Below are positions 53,850 to 63,451 of a DNA stretch of 64,000 nt, piece after piece. The notes under the pieces are model-generated. The model saw only the letters and a list, made by a program, of their open reading frames with translations. It was not told the origin of the DNA and made no database searches. The stretch is taken from positions 1-64,000 of the forward strand of contig JACPOY010000028.1 of NCBI GenBank assembly GCA_016191245.1, read 5' to 3'. Position 1 is the stretch's first letter, and each line of letters begins with the position of its first letter. The translations under genes were made by a program, and so were the position numbers. This DNA is from Gammaproteobacteria bacterium (GTDB lineage: Bacteria; Pseudomonadota; Gammaproteobacteria; Berkiellales; Berkiellaceae).

Positions 53850-54740
53850 TTACGCTACATCAATGACGGTGTTTTGATACATCGCTTGACGTAGCTTTTC
53901 AATAGCGGTTTTTTCAAGCTGACGAATACGTTCTATTGATACTTGATATTTTTCAGCTAAGTCTTTGAGTGATGCTTTCTCATCACTTAACCAGCGTTGG
54001 CCAAGAATATCCCTGCTGCGTTCATCCAACGTTTCTAAGGCGGTTTGGAGTTTTTCTTGCGCACTATCTTCCCAATTGCCTTCAATCACCACATGAGCAG
54101 GATCACTTGATTGAGGCGCTTGTAAATAACCAGCAGGTGCATAGTCAGCACCTTCATCATCATCTGCACCATGAAATTCAAAGGAATCATCATGTGCATT
54201 GAGTCTTGATTCCATTTCAAGTACATCTTTAGGTGTCACGCCCAAATCTGACGCAACTGCGTTCACTTCTTCTTGTGATAACCAACCCAAACGTTGCTTT
54301 GCTTGGCGAAGATTAAAAAAGAGTTTTCGTTGTGCTTTCGTGGTTGCCACTTTCACAATACGCCAGTTGCGAATAACAAATTCATGAATTTCAGATTTAA
54401 TCCAATGAACGGCATAAGAAGCCAAACGCACCTTGATCTTTGGATCGAAGCGTTTTACCGCTTTCATGAGGCCAATCGTTCCCTCTTGAATCAGATCGCC
54501 TAAGGCCAAACCATAACCACTATAATTTTTTGCAATGCGCGCAACATAACGCAAATGAGATAGCACTAATTGCTGAGCAGCGAGTAAGTCACCCTTTTCC
54601 TGAAAACGAGTAGCTAATTCATATTCTTCTTCTTCACTGAGCAAAGGAATAGCATTGACCCGTTGCAGATACGACTGCAGGCCATCTGTGGCTACTGGCA
54701 AAGTAACCTTGCTAAGCTGTAATTCTTTTCCCATACTCAT
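53850..54740 (-). CDS. rpoH: RNA polymerase sigma-32 (heat-shock) factor
   Basis: 296 aa. Region 1.2/2.1 LQSYLQRVNAIPLLSEEEEYELATRF, region 2 QEGTIGLMKAVKRFDPKIKVRLASYAVHWIKSEIHEF, the RpoH box KAQRKLFFNLRQAKQRLGW, and region 4 with KASLKDLAEKYQVSIERIRQLEKTAIEKLR. Directs transcription of chaperone and protease genes such as hslVU. AGGAG precedes the ATG. A CIRCE operator lies 31 bp upstream of the start, so HrcA control is likely. Confidence 0.97.
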   Translation of the reverse strand: MSMGKELQLSKVTLPVATDGLQSYLQRVNAIPLLSEEEEYELATRFQEKGDLLAAQQLVLSHLRYVARIAKNYSGYGLALGDLIQEGTIGLMKAVKRFDPKIKVRLASYAVHWIKSEIHEFVIRNWRIVKVATTKAQRKLFFNLRQAKQRLGWLSQEEVNAVASDLGVTPKDVLEMESRLNAHDDSFEFHGADDDEGADYAPAGYLQAPQSSDPAHVVIEGNWEDSAQEKLQTALETLDERSRDILGQRWLSDEKASLKDLAEKYQVSIERIRQLEKTAIEKLRQAMYQNTVIDVA

Positions 54741-54771
54741 TAAAGGGTTCTCCTTTTATATTGATATTAGT

Positions 54772-54798
54772 TTAGCACTCTCTACCGTTGAGTGCTAC
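54772..54798 (-). promoter_or_regulatory. CIRCE operator (HrcA site) upstream of rpoH
   Basis: TTAGCACTC, 9-nt spacer, then GAGTGCTAC: 17 of 18 arm positions match the CIRCE consensus TTAGCACTC-N9-GAGTGCTAA. It lies between the rpoH ribosome site and any upstream promoter, the usual place for CIRCE in a 5' leader. The rest of 54741-55046 shows no gene. Confidence 0.9.
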
Positions 54799-55046
54799 TC
54801 CATAAAAATCAATAAATTCAATAGATTACTTAATAGTCCTCGTTGGAAATCACAAAAATTAGGTGTAACTTCTCACGTTTGGATCTTCATTCTTTATTTT
54901 AGGTATAGTGCGATAATCTTCCAATGTCTTTCATCTCACACCACCTTCTCTCCATCGCTTTTCTGTTAATTAAGCAAACTTTCTTTTTTTGGTTATACTT
55001 TTTATTATGAAGGTGATTAACACAATAACAAGCAAGGACAGGGACC

Positions 55047-55406
55047 ATGGCTTATTTCATCGTTGAAGCTCCCTACGACAAATGTTTTGATATTTTTTTT
55101 CAAAATGAACTGGGATATCCTAATTTTTATCGTATGACGGAATTGTTAACCTCCGAGGAGGCTTATCAAAATCTCACCTTAGTAGCCCCTTATCCTTCCA
55201 AAGAAAATACCGTCCTGGAAAAAATCTCAGAGCGTGTAAATGCCTTAAATATGAAGTGCATTCAATTTGGTGAAGACTTAGAAACTGCCTTTTCATTTGA
55301 TAATGAAGGAAAATGTGAGCTGCAACCGCAGTTTAAACAGGCACTGCACCTTGCTGTCGTTGAGTTTTTAACCTCGCCATCTCAGCCTCCTTCAAGTCGC
55401 GCATAA
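55047..55406 (+). CDS. Small protein of unknown function
   Basis: 119 aa, soluble, acidic, with two Cys. No signal peptide. GGACAGGGACC precedes the ATG. No family recognised. Confidence 0.55.
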   Translation: MAYFIVEAPYDKCFDIFFQNELGYPNFYRMTELLTSEEAYQNLTLVAPYPSKENTVLEKISERVNALNMKCIQFGEDLETAFSFDNEGKCELQPQFKQALHLAVVEFLTSPSQPPSSRA

Positions 55407-55524
55407 ACCATTGATCTTCAAAATTTGACCTTTTATCAGCCCAGTTCATCTAATCTATTGCAGCAACCCCCACTTGAAGTTAGTCTTCCGGCTAATTATT
55501 GATTTCAAGGTAGGTAGGTACAAG

Positions 55525-56487
55525 ATGAGCGATCCCATAGAACATATTGCAGGAAAATTAGCACGATTTGCATGGCAAACTACAGGCTTGGTTTTAGGTC
55601 AAGGTGCTTTAGGTTACGCAGCACATGCTGCAACAACAAGCGAAAGTCGCAATCCGTTCAACTATGTCTTGTCATGGCTAAATCCTTTTACTTTGCTTAA
55701 TCCATTAAGTTGGATCAAAAATCCGCTTGAAAAGGCAAAAAAAGCTGCCATGTTTTCAGGCTTGGAAGCTGGCGCTTATCCATTTTCTCAGGCTATTGCC
55801 ACCAATTGGGATAAGACAACTCCTCTTGCTGAAAAATTCATGACACCCATTATTGCTTCCATTATTCGCCCAGCACTTGAAACGTTGAGTAATGAAGGAA
55901 TGATTTCGATTCATAATACCCAAAGAACCAGTTGGTTAGGCATGCTTAGCCCTATGTGGTTGGCAAAAAATATCTCAAGTGGTGTTTACAATGTTGTGAC
56001 CTGGCCATATGGTGTCATTGGTAATTGGTGGCATGGCAAAGATCCTCGCACTGTTTATCAAATCCTAGATGAAGCCGCGCCTCAAGCTGGACGTTTGGTT
56101 GCTAATGGTATCGAGGCTACAGCCCAATATGCTAGCAAAGCAATGCATGGACCCAGTGATATGATTCAGGCAATATCACAAGCAACAGGCATTCCCTATC
56201 CCTTCGTTTTAGCTGGCACGATTGCAGCAGCAGGATTTGGTTATTACTGTTTAAGATCGGGTTGGACAAATATTACGAATATTGTCAATGTAAAAACAAC
56301 GGTAAACACCTCTGCCGCAGCAACTGGTAACAATATGGGCGGCGTGCATATTCATTTGGATGGAAAGCAACAGCCACAAATTTTACATGCAGCAACAACA
56401 GCGACAGGAAATAATGGTCAACAAATACCACCAATCACGATTGTGACAAAAACAGAAGATGAAACCAATAAAGCTAAACTAACCTGA
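55525..56487 (+). CDS. Protein of unknown function with one membrane segment
   Basis: 320 aa. Trp/Pro/Asn-rich N-terminal half (SWLNPFTLLNPLSWIKNP; WPYGVIGNWWHG), one clear hydrophobic helix at about residues 228-245 (PFVLAGTIAAAGFGYYCL), then a Thr/Asn/Gly-rich tail with VHIHLDGKQQPQ. No signal peptide. ATG at 55525 chosen because of the AGGTAGGT upstream. No family recognised. Confidence 0.6.
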   Translation: MSDPIEHIAGKLARFAWQTTGLVLGQGALGYAAHAATTSESRNPFNYVLSWLNPFTLLNPLSWIKNPLEKAKKAAMFSGLEAGAYPFSQAIATNWDKTTPLAEKFMTPIIASIIRPALETLSNEGMISIHNTQRTSWLGMLSPMWLAKNISSGVYNVVTWPYGVIGNWWHGKDPRTVYQILDEAAPQAGRLVANGIEATAQYASKAMHGPSDMIQAISQATGIPYPFVLAGTIAAAGFGYYCLRSGWTNITNIVNVKTTVNTSAAATGNNMGGVHIHLDGKQQPQILHAATTATGNNGQQIPPITIVTKTEDETNKAKLT

Positions 56488-56494
56488 AATCTTC

Positions 56495-57349
56495 TCAATA
56501 AGCTTTCATTTTAGTTTTGGGTCTTTTGATGTGTTTGACTCTTAAATAGCGCAAATCCAAAGGAAGTAGCAATAGGTTTATCAGGGATTGATATTTCGGA
56601 TCGCGATATTCTTCTAATCCGAATACCAGTTTGCGCTCCCCTGAAACAGAAACTTCGTTATAAGTTTTGAAAAAACGATCCCACCAGGTTAAACAAAATC
56701 CATAATTGCTATTGGTTTCTTCTGAATAATCTGAATGGTGAATGCGATGCATCCCCGGGGTCACTATCAGTCGTTGCAAAGCTTTTTCCGTTTTGTTATG
56801 TAAGCGGATATTCAAATGCGCAAATAAAAGCGACAAGCTATATAGTATTTCATACAATAAAACAGCTAACGGCAAAATTCCAAAAAACCCCACCGCCAAA
56901 ATTTTGATACCAACTGTATACATTTCTTCAATCGGATGAAATCGAAGCCCGGTGCTCAATTCTAATTCTTTATCTATATGATGGACGCGATGAAAACGCC
57001 ACAACCAACGATATTTATGCAACATACGGTGTTGAACATACAACGCCAAATCGAAGGCAAGCAACCCCAACATAAATTGGGTCAAATAGGGAAGATGACT
57101 TTGATGCAACAATCCAAGCCCTTTACTTTGCATTAAAATTGCAGTTGAAATAGTGATAATAGGAATGACTAAACGAATACATAGTTTAGATATTGCAGCT
57201 AAAGAAAAATGCCGCAACCATCTCGTACGTCTAGAGGTTAATCTTTGTCGCCAGTTACTCGATTTTTCCCATAACGCGAATGCTAAAAATGCGACAATAA
57301 AAACCCCAAAACGACACAAATATTGGTTTGCAATTAACCATTGCTCCAT
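56495..57349 (-). CDS. Sterol desaturase / fatty-acid hydroxylase family membrane protein
   Basis: 284 aa, with four or more membrane spans. The histidine clusters of the diiron fatty-acid hydroxylase superfamily are present: HRMLH, HRVHHID, and HRIHHSDY. Inner-membrane oxygenase; substrate (fatty acid, hopanoid or sterol) not readable from sequence. ATG at 57349 follows a weak ribosome site. Confidence 0.87.
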   Translation of the reverse strand: MEQWLIANQYLCRFGVFIVAFLAFALWEKSSNWRQRLTSRRTRWLRHFSLAAISKLCIRLVIPIITISTAILMQSKGLGLLHQSHLPYLTQFMLGLLAFDLALYVQHRMLHKYRWLWRFHRVHHIDKELELSTGLRFHPIEEMYTVGIKILAVGFFGILPLAVLLYEILYSLSLLFAHLNIRLHNKTEKALQRLIVTPGMHRIHHSDYSEETNSNYGFCLTWWDRFFKTYNEVSVSGERKLVFGLEEYRDPKYQSLINLLLLPLDLRYLRVKHIKRPKTKMKAY

Positions 57350-57494
57350 AGAGATAAGCTCACCTAACGCCGAATTGTTATTTTAGAGTATACACATACC
57401 TTTATATCTCATACCAGGGATATTATTTAGGGAGTTTGCTGATTGGTCAGCATGTTGTTTGTAATGTTCTACAATATGAAGACCCTGAATTGAA

Positions 57495-57968
57495 ATGGTA
57501 GTAATAATGCACAAAGTTCCAGTATTACAAAATATCACCTTAGGTGGCGTTATTATCAGTCTCATTACTTTTATTGGTATTGTGATACATGTTGTCACAC
57601 CAGCGACCGCTTTTGAGGGTGGTATTAGCGCATTGGTTGCATTCATTTGCATCATTATTTTCAAAAGTATTTATCAAGAGTTTGAAGCGCGCTTTCAACG
57701 TGAACAGCGATTAAAAATCGCATTGATAAATCATATTTTCTTAAGTTTTGCAGATTTACCCGGAAAAAACATAATCCAGGCCTACGTTGAAGAAGCTCTT
57801 GCCAAGCAAAGTAGTCCTTATGCACGAATAAAAACACTTAAACGTTTGAGCAAAAACCATGACGCGTTAGAAATTTTCATTGAAGGACTACGCCAACAGT
57901 ACAATGAAATCGCGGTTCTTAAAAATTTAGGATTATCCTGGGATAGCACCTCTTATAAGCATCAATAA
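57495..57968 (+). CDS. Small membrane protein of unknown function
   Basis: 157 aa: two membrane helices (about 14-33 and 42-58) then a soluble helical domain with FEARFQREQRLKIAL. A start at 57507 (MHKVPV) is equally possible; no ribosome site decides it. No family recognised. Divergent from the hydroxylase gene. Confidence 0.55.
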   Translation: MVVIMHKVPVLQNITLGGVIISLITFIGIVIHVVTPATAFEGGISALVAFICIIIFKSIYQEFEARFQREQRLKIALINHIFLSFADLPGKNIIQAYVEEALAKQSSPYARIKTLKRLSKNHDALEIFIEGLRQQYNEIAVLKNLGLSWDSTSYKHQ

Positions 57969-58181
57969 TTAAGGGCATTTACACCAATTTCTACCCACTT
58001 TATATTTCTTAAATTAGCAATTATAATAACTAATATGTGATGAACGTCATGACTTTTGTTCATTCCCTTGCTAGCATAGGAACCATCAACTCACGGGCAA
58101 CCCTCACTCTCTTTCTTTTAATAACCAGTGAACCTCAGGGCATGCCCGCAAAGCACTTTCAATCGAGGAGAATGAAACATC

Positions 58182-58511
58182 ATGAGTAGCATAAAGATAG
58201 TTGCCGTCACCGACGATAACTTTGAAAACGAAGTAGTCAATGCAAAACTGCCAGTGTTGCTCGACTTTTGGGCTGAATGGTGTGGCCCTTGCAAAATGAT
58301 AGCTCCTGTTTTAGATGAAATTGCCAATGCCTACGAAGGTAAACTAAAGGTAGCGAAAATTAATATTGATGAGAATTCTGCAACGCCACAAAAATTTGGT
58401 GTTCGCGGGATCCCAACCTTGATGTTATTTAAAAATGGTGAGCTTGAATCGACTAAAGTAGGCGCTTTATCCAAATCGCAGTTAACTGCCTTCCTGGATA
58501 GCCACTTATAG
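58182..58511 (+). CDS. trxA: Thioredoxin 1
   Basis: 109 aa. Active site [20 protein letters not shown], later [12 protein letters not shown] with the cis-proline. Cytoplasmic disulfide reductase. GAGGAG lies before the ATG. Followed by rho, the usual neighbour. Confidence 0.97.
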   Translation: MSSIKIVAVTDDNFENEVVNAKLPVLLDFWAEWCGPCKMIAPVLDEIANAYEGKLKVAKINIDENSATPQKFGVRGIPTLMLFKNGELESTKVGALSKSQLTAFLDSHL

Positions 58512-58529
58512 TATGAAATATCAATTTAA

Positions 58530-58552
58530 AGGGCAGACAACATGCCTGCCCT
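58530..58552 (+). terminator. Hairpin after trxA
   Basis: AGGGCAG / CTGCCCT stem with a 9-nt loop; only ATT follows, so it is a weak intrinsic terminator or an RNA-stability hairpin. Confidence 0.5.
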
Positions 58553-58623
58553 ATTAACAAATACTCAAAGATGCTTGAATTACACTAGCATCTGTAAAAA
58601 AAGTTTGATAGGATGCGTGGTTA

Positions 58624-58662
58624 CTTGGGCAGTGTATATGTACACTAACACTAAGCCCCAAG
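58624..58662 (+). promoter_or_regulatory. Structured rho leader
   Basis: Nested inverted repeats upstream of rho: CTTGGG / CCCCAAG outside (one bulge), and AGTGTA-TATG-TACACT inside. The rho leader is an attenuation site in E. coli; whether this structure serves that purpose is unproven. Confidence 0.35.
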
Positions 58663-58727
58663 AATTTATAACTTACCTTTCGTTCAAACAAAAAATACCC
58701 CTTCATTGTTAACTAATAAGCACGGAT

Positions 58728-59984
58728 ATGAACCTTTCGGAATTAAAAAATAAACCAGCCGCAGAACTATCTGACATGGCCCTTGAATTAGGTGTTGAGA
58801 ACGTTTCTCGCTTACGTAAGCAAGATCTCATTTTTGGGATCTTAAAAACGCATGCGAAAAGTGGCGAAGACATCTATGGCGATGGCGTACTTGAACTCTT
58901 GCAAGATGGATTCGGATTCTTGCGTTCATCGCGTACTTCTTATTTGCCTGGACCAGACGATATTTACGTCTCCCCCAGTCAAATTAGGCGCTTTGGATTA
59001 CGTACTGGCGATACGGTGTCCGGGAAAATTCGTCCTCCTAAAGATGGCGAACGTTATTTTGCATTATTGAAAGTTAATGAAATCAATTATGAAAGCCCAG
59101 AGCTTGGACGAAATAAGCTGCTGTTTGAAAACCTAACCCCCCTCCATGCTGAATCACGTTTAAAAATGGAAGTGGGCAATGGAAGTACCGAAGATATTAC
59201 AGCACGTATCATTGATTTATGCTCCCCTATCGGTAAGGGTCAACGCGGATTAATTGTTTCACCGCCAAAAGCAGGTAAAACAATGATGCTGCAAAATATT
59301 GCACATTCTATTTCAACCAATCATCCCGATTGTAAACTGATTGTATTGCTCATCGACGAACGTCCTGAAGAAGTAACTGAAATGGAACGTTCGGTACAAG
59401 GTGAAGTCATCGCAAGTACATTTGATGAACCTCCTATTCGACACGTACAAGTGTCTGAAATGGTTATTGAAAAAGCAAAACGCCTTGTTGAACATAGAAT
59501 GGATGTCGTTATCCTTCTTGATTCCATTACCCGTTTAGCGCGTGCTTATAATACAACCATTCCTCATTCGGGCAAGGTATTAACCGGTGGTGTGGATGCC
59601 GCAGCATTACAACGCCCTAAACGTTTCTTTGGTGCTGCACGTAACGTAGAAGAAGGCGGAAGCTTAACCATTATCGCAACAGCCCTTATCGACACTGGCT
59701 CCAAAATGGATGAAGTGATTTACGAAGAATTTAAAGGTACGGGTAACTTAGAGCTCCATCTGGACAGACGCATTGCTGAAAAGCGTGTTTACCCTGCCAT
59801 CAATATCAACCGTTCTGGTACTAGACGTGAAGAAAAACTTACTTCACCTGATGAACTACAAAAAATGTGGATCTTGCGTAAATTATTACATCCTATGGAT
59901 GAATTAGCTGCGATTGAATTCCTCATCGAGCGCCTTAAAGGCACGATGACAAACGAGGAATTTTTCGAAGCAATGAAACGATAA
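58728..59984 (+). CDS. rho: Transcription termination factor Rho
   Basis: 418 aa. RNA-binding N-domain ([29 protein letters not shown]), then RecA-like ATPase with Walker [40 protein letters not shown] (Walker B), and the R-loop region. Hexameric helicase ending transcripts. CGGAT precedes the ATG. Confidence 0.98.
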   Translation: MNLSELKNKPAAELSDMALELGVENVSRLRKQDLIFGILKTHAKSGEDIYGDGVLELLQDGFGFLRSSRTSYLPGPDDIYVSPSQIRRFGLRTGDTVSGKIRPPKDGERYFALLKVNEINYESPELGRNKLLFENLTPLHAESRLKMEVGNGSTEDITARIIDLCSPIGKGQRGLIVSPPKAGKTMMLQNIAHSISTNHPDCKLIVLLIDERPEEVTEMERSVQGEVIASTFDEPPIRHVQVSEMVIEKAKRLVEHRMDVVILLDSITRLARAYNTTIPHSGKVLTGGVDAAALQRPKRFFGAARNVEEGGSLTIIATALIDTGSKMDEVIYEEFKGTGNLELHLDRRIAEKRVYPAININRSGTRREEKLTSPDELQKMWILRKLLHPMDELAAIEFLIERLKGTMTNEEFFEAMKR

Positions 59985-59989
59985 AGGTA

Positions 59990-60011
59990 CGCGACAACGC
60001 AAGTTGTCGCG
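59990..60011 (+). promoter_or_regulatory. Hairpin between rho and ubiD
   Basis: Perfect 9-bp stem CGCGACAAC / GTTGTCGCG with a GCAA (GNRA-type) loop, ending 6 nt before the ubiD ATG. No ribosome site is visible between it and the ATG. Confidence 0.5.
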
Positions 60012-60017
60012 CCTCTT

Positions 60018-61487
60018 ATGAAATATTCGGATCTACGTGATTTCATTCAACATCTTGAATCTATCGGTGAGCTCAAGCGTGTTGCTCACCCTATTTCCCC
60101 CTATCTTGAAATGACTGAAATTTGCGATCGTGTTCTCAAAGCATCAGGACCTGCCATCTTATTCGAATCTCCTACGGACTCAACCATTCCAGTTTTAGCT
60201 AATTTATTTGGAACGCCAAACCGTGTGGCTTTGGCAATGGGCAAAGAAAGTGCAAAAGAATTACGTGAAATTGGACAATTTTTAGCGCTATTAAAAGAGC
60301 CGCAACCTCCAAAAGGTTTCATCGATGCGCTAAAGCAAATTCCCCTTTATAAGCAATTAATGAATATGTCGCCCAGCGTCGTTAGCAAAGGGAAAGCGTT
60401 GTGCCAAGAAATACAACTTAAAGGAAGCGATATTGATTTAAATCAGTTTCCCATTCAAACTTGCTGGCCAAATGATGTTGCTCCTTTAATTACCTGGGGA
60501 CTGGTGGTAACTCAAGGTCCTCTCAAACCCAGACAAAATTTAGGCATTTACCGTCAACAAGTCATTGCAAAAAATAAGGTTATCATGCGTTGGCTTGCTC
60601 ACAGGGGTGGCGCCTTAGATTATAAATCATGGTTGGCTCATTATCCTGACCAACCTTTCCCTATTGCAGTAGCGATAGGTTGTGATCCAGCAACAATGTT
60701 AGCAGCCGTAACACCTATACCAGATACCATATCTGAATATGCCTTTGCAGGACTACTGCGCGGTCATAAAACCGAGCTTGTTCCTTGCCTGAGTCATGCT
60801 TTGGAAGTACCAGCTAGGGCTGAAATTATTCTTGAAGGCTTTATTATGCCTGGTGAAACCGCGCCTGAAGGTCCTTTTGGCGATCATACCGGCTATTACA
60901 ATGAAGTAGAAAACTTTCCTGTCATGACAATTGAATGCATTACGATGCGTAAAAACCCTATCTATCATAGCACTTATACTGGTCGCCCCCCAGATGAACC
61001 AGCAATACTTGGGGTTGCTCTAAATGAAATTTTTGTACCCATTTTGCAAAAGCAATTTCCTGAAATTGTCGATTTCTATTTACCACCTGAAGGATGCTCA
61101 TACCGGTTAGCCGTTGTTACTATCAAAAAGGAATATCCCGGGCATGCCAAACGTGTCATGTTTGGCATTTGGTCTTATCTAAGACAATTTATGTATACTA
61201 AATTTATTATTGTATGTGATGATGATGTTGATGCCAGAAATTGGGAAGATGTTATTTGGGCTATTACAACACGAATGGATCCAGTAAGAGATACCGTTCT
61301 TGTCGATAACACTCCCATCGATTACTTAGATTTTGCCTCACCGCAATCTGGGCTGGGTGGGAAAATGGGGTTAGACGCCACAACAAAATGGCAAGCTGAA
61401 ACAACGAGAGAATGGGGACATCCTATCAAGCATTCTGCAGACATAAAAAAACGCATTGATTCTCTTTGGCCGTTACTTGGTCTATAG
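60018..61487 (+). CDS. ubiD: 3-polyprenyl-4-hydroxybenzoate decarboxylase
   Basis: 489 aa, prenylated-FMN-dependent decarboxylase of ubiquinone synthesis. Signatures: [63 protein letters not shown], and [10 protein letters not shown]. Needs UbiX (not in window) for its cofactor. Followed at once by fre, as in E. coli. Confidence 0.96.
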   Translation: MKYSDLRDFIQHLESIGELKRVAHPISPYLEMTEICDRVLKASGPAILFESPTDSTIPVLANLFGTPNRVALAMGKESAKELREIGQFLALLKEPQPPKGFIDALKQIPLYKQLMNMSPSVVSKGKALCQEIQLKGSDIDLNQFPIQTCWPNDVAPLITWGLVVTQGPLKPRQNLGIYRQQVIAKNKVIMRWLAHRGGALDYKSWLAHYPDQPFPIAVAIGCDPATMLAAVTPIPDTISEYAFAGLLRGHKTELVPCLSHALEVPARAEIILEGFIMPGETAPEGPFGDHTGYYNEVENFPVMTIECITMRKNPIYHSTYTGRPPDEPAILGVALNEIFVPILQKQFPEIVDFYLPPEGCSYRLAVVTIKKEYPGHAKRVMFGIWSYLRQFMYTKFIIVCDDDVDARNWEDVIWAITTRMDPVRDTVLVDNTPIDYLDFASPQSGLGGKMGLDATTKWQAETTREWGHPIKHSADIKKRIDSLWPLLGL

Positions 61488-61488
61488 C

Positions 61489-62193
61489 ATGAAAAATGAA
61501 TTCACTTATTATTGCCATAAAATAACAGATTACACTAAAGACATTAGTTTGATTTCACTTGCTCCTGTTTCTCGCCCGCTTCTTTACACCGCAGGGCAGT
61601 ATGTAGAAGTTGTATTAACATCTAAGGAAACCTTACCATTATCTATTGCTAACAAACCCTGTAGCGATGGTCATCTTGAATTTCATATCCGACACGATAA
61701 AAATCATATATTAGCTCAAGAATTTATTGATAGCGTGACACAAAATAAAGAAATCCATTTATTAGGACCTAAAGGTGATAGCACCTTAGATAAAGCAAAT
61801 AAAGTAAACCAGATTTTATTTGTTGCTGGCGGAACAGGTTTTTCTCCTATTAATGCGTTACTAGAAGAAGCGATATCTCTTTCTAAAATAATTCATTTAT
61901 ATTGGGGCGTACGACGACCTGAAGATGCTTACAAAGAAAATTTTTTAAAGAAGTGCCAACTTGATAACAAACACTTTAGCTATACCATCGTGTTGTCAGA
62001 TCCTGATCAATATCCTAATTGGTCTGGTGCAACTGGATTAGTGCATGAACATGTAGCTAAAAGACATTCTTCATTTGAAGATTTTTGCGTTTTTGCAAGT
62101 GGTCCCTACCCAATGTTAAAGCAAGCACAAGTTATCTTTTCACAGCAGGGACTTTTACAAAAGCATTTTATTAGTGATCTGCAAACTTACTAA
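61489..62193 (+). CDS. fre: NAD(P)H-flavin reductase
   Basis: 234 aa of the FAD/NAD ferredoxin-reductase fold: flavin-binding LPLSIANKP, HIRHD, NAD-binding LFVAGGTGFSPINALLEEA, and ASGPYPMLKQ near the end. Provides reduced flavin. ATG one base after the ubiD stop; convergent overlap of 4 bp with the next gene. Confidence 0.9.
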   Translation: MKNEFTYYCHKITDYTKDISLISLAPVSRPLLYTAGQYVEVVLTSKETLPLSIANKPCSDGHLEFHIRHDKNHILAQEFIDSVTQNKEIHLLGPKGDSTLDKANKVNQILFVAGGTGFSPINALLEEAISLSKIIHLYWGVRRPEDAYKENFLKKCQLDNKHFSYTIVLSDPDQYPNWSGATGLVHEHVAKRHSSFEDFCVFASGPYPMLKQAQVIFSQQGLLQKHFISDLQTY

Positions 62194-63251
62194 TCACCGA
62201 ACTTACGTTTCTTTCTCACGTGAGCTGGATCTGGATCTGGATCTAAATCAATCACTACCTTGTCCTTTGTGTGCCCATGCGGAATATAGCCACGAACAAA
62301 TACTTTTGAAGGAAGACCTGCCAAAACTTGAGCTACTCTGGGGCGAACTTGGGAATAGTCGCAAACGCCATCCCCATGACCTTTGGTGAAAATGCCATAT
62401 CCATTACACACTCTTTCCGCTTGGTAACAAATAACCGGACCGCAATCGTCAGTATTGTGCTGTTTTGGAATCGCATAGCTTTGTCTTCTAATTTTAAATC
62501 CATGATCTATCCCATACAAAGCTTCAAATAATTTTTCACCTTCTTTTATAAATTGAGCATGTTTTTTATGAGAATTAAATCCATCTAAACATTTAATCTT
62601 CACTTCTTTACTATCTTTTGAAATTTCAATTAATGTCACATACCAATGTGATCCATTATAACGTGGCCAAAAAATATGATTCGCATCAAGCAAACGTTGC
62701 CTATCTTCTTGATTCCAGTCATCAACCCCAATAGTATTCAAATATGACTTATCATGTTCGCAATGGATATTGGCGATTTTTTGCTCTTGATATTTTTCAG
62801 AAAGATAATCAAACCATCTATTGATGATTTGAGTGTTAAACCAAGAATCAACGAGGCCTGGGATATATGGCGCTAATATTCTGTTGGCGGCTTCTTCAAA
62901 TATTCGTCTTTCTTTAGGGCTAATGGTACGGTTTTGGCCATTCTTTAGAAATCGTTTGTGTATTTGGCTAATGCCATTGGGGGTATAGGCTCGGTTATAA
63001 GGTGAAACCTGTAATTGTTCTTCTCTATGTCTACTGCCAGGTCGCAAGTACATTAATAGCACATCTGGCGGAAGATCACTTTGCATTGACAATCCATCAA
63101 CAGAAACAAGCAGATCGTCCTCATCATCTTCTTCAAAATTTTCATCTACAGACATATCATCCTCTAGTTCTGTATCTGAACCAGATTGCTCTCTTTCGTT
63201 CCAAAATGAAAAAATAAGCCTGAAGAATCTGAAGGCAACACCACCGCTCAT
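62190..63251 (-). CDS. ULP1-like (C48) cysteine protease with C-terminal NLS-like motif; candidate effector
   Basis: 353 aa, no signal peptide. The protease domain begins with SWFNTQIINRWFDYLSEKY, the WLND-type entry of Ulp1/SENP enzymes. Catalytic residues fit C48: His202 (GSHWYVTLIE), Asp223 (CLDGF), Gln264 and Cys270 (PKQHNTDDCGPVICY). The N-terminus has an acidic run (EEDDEDD, about residues 40-47). The C-terminus, HVRKKRKFGD, carries a monopartite nuclear-localisation-like RKKRK (346-350). In eukaryotes this family removes SUMO or NEDD8; a host target is inferred. Confidence 0.85.
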   Translation of the reverse strand: MSGGVAFRFFRLIFSFWNEREQSGSDTELEDDMSVDENFEEDDEDDLLVSVDGLSMQSDLPPDVLLMYLRPGSRHREEQLQVSPYNRAYTPNGISQIHKRFLKNGQNRTISPKERRIFEEAANRILAPYIPGLVDSWFNTQIINRWFDYLSEKYQEQKIANIHCEHDKSYLNTIGVDDWNQEDRQRLLDANHIFWPRYNGSHWYVTLIEISKDSKEVKIKCLDGFNSHKKHAQFIKEGEKLFEALYGIDHGFKIRRQSYAIPKQHNTDDCGPVICYQAERVCNGYGIFTKGHGDGVCDYSQVRPRVAQVLAGLPSKVFVRGYIPHGHTKDKVVIDLDPDPDPAHVRKKRKFGD

Positions 63252-63451
63252 GGCAAATCTCTCACAACCAATTAAGCCATTTTCTTAGAGTTAGAAAATA
63301 TACTGAAGCCCTGACTTACTGTCAAGGTATAAACCCAGAATGCCTATGTTTTATTAAGCTGTGGATTGCAACTAACTGTTTGAAACTTACGAATATGCCA
63401 ACTTCCTTGTTAGCTTATTCATCCGTGTTTTGTAAGTATAGCAGGCGATTT

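Noticed and set aside
58040..58063. ATGAAC...GTTCAT inverted repeat upstream of trxA
   Set aside because: Only six bases per arm with a 12-nt spacer and no known regulator consensus; likely by chance.
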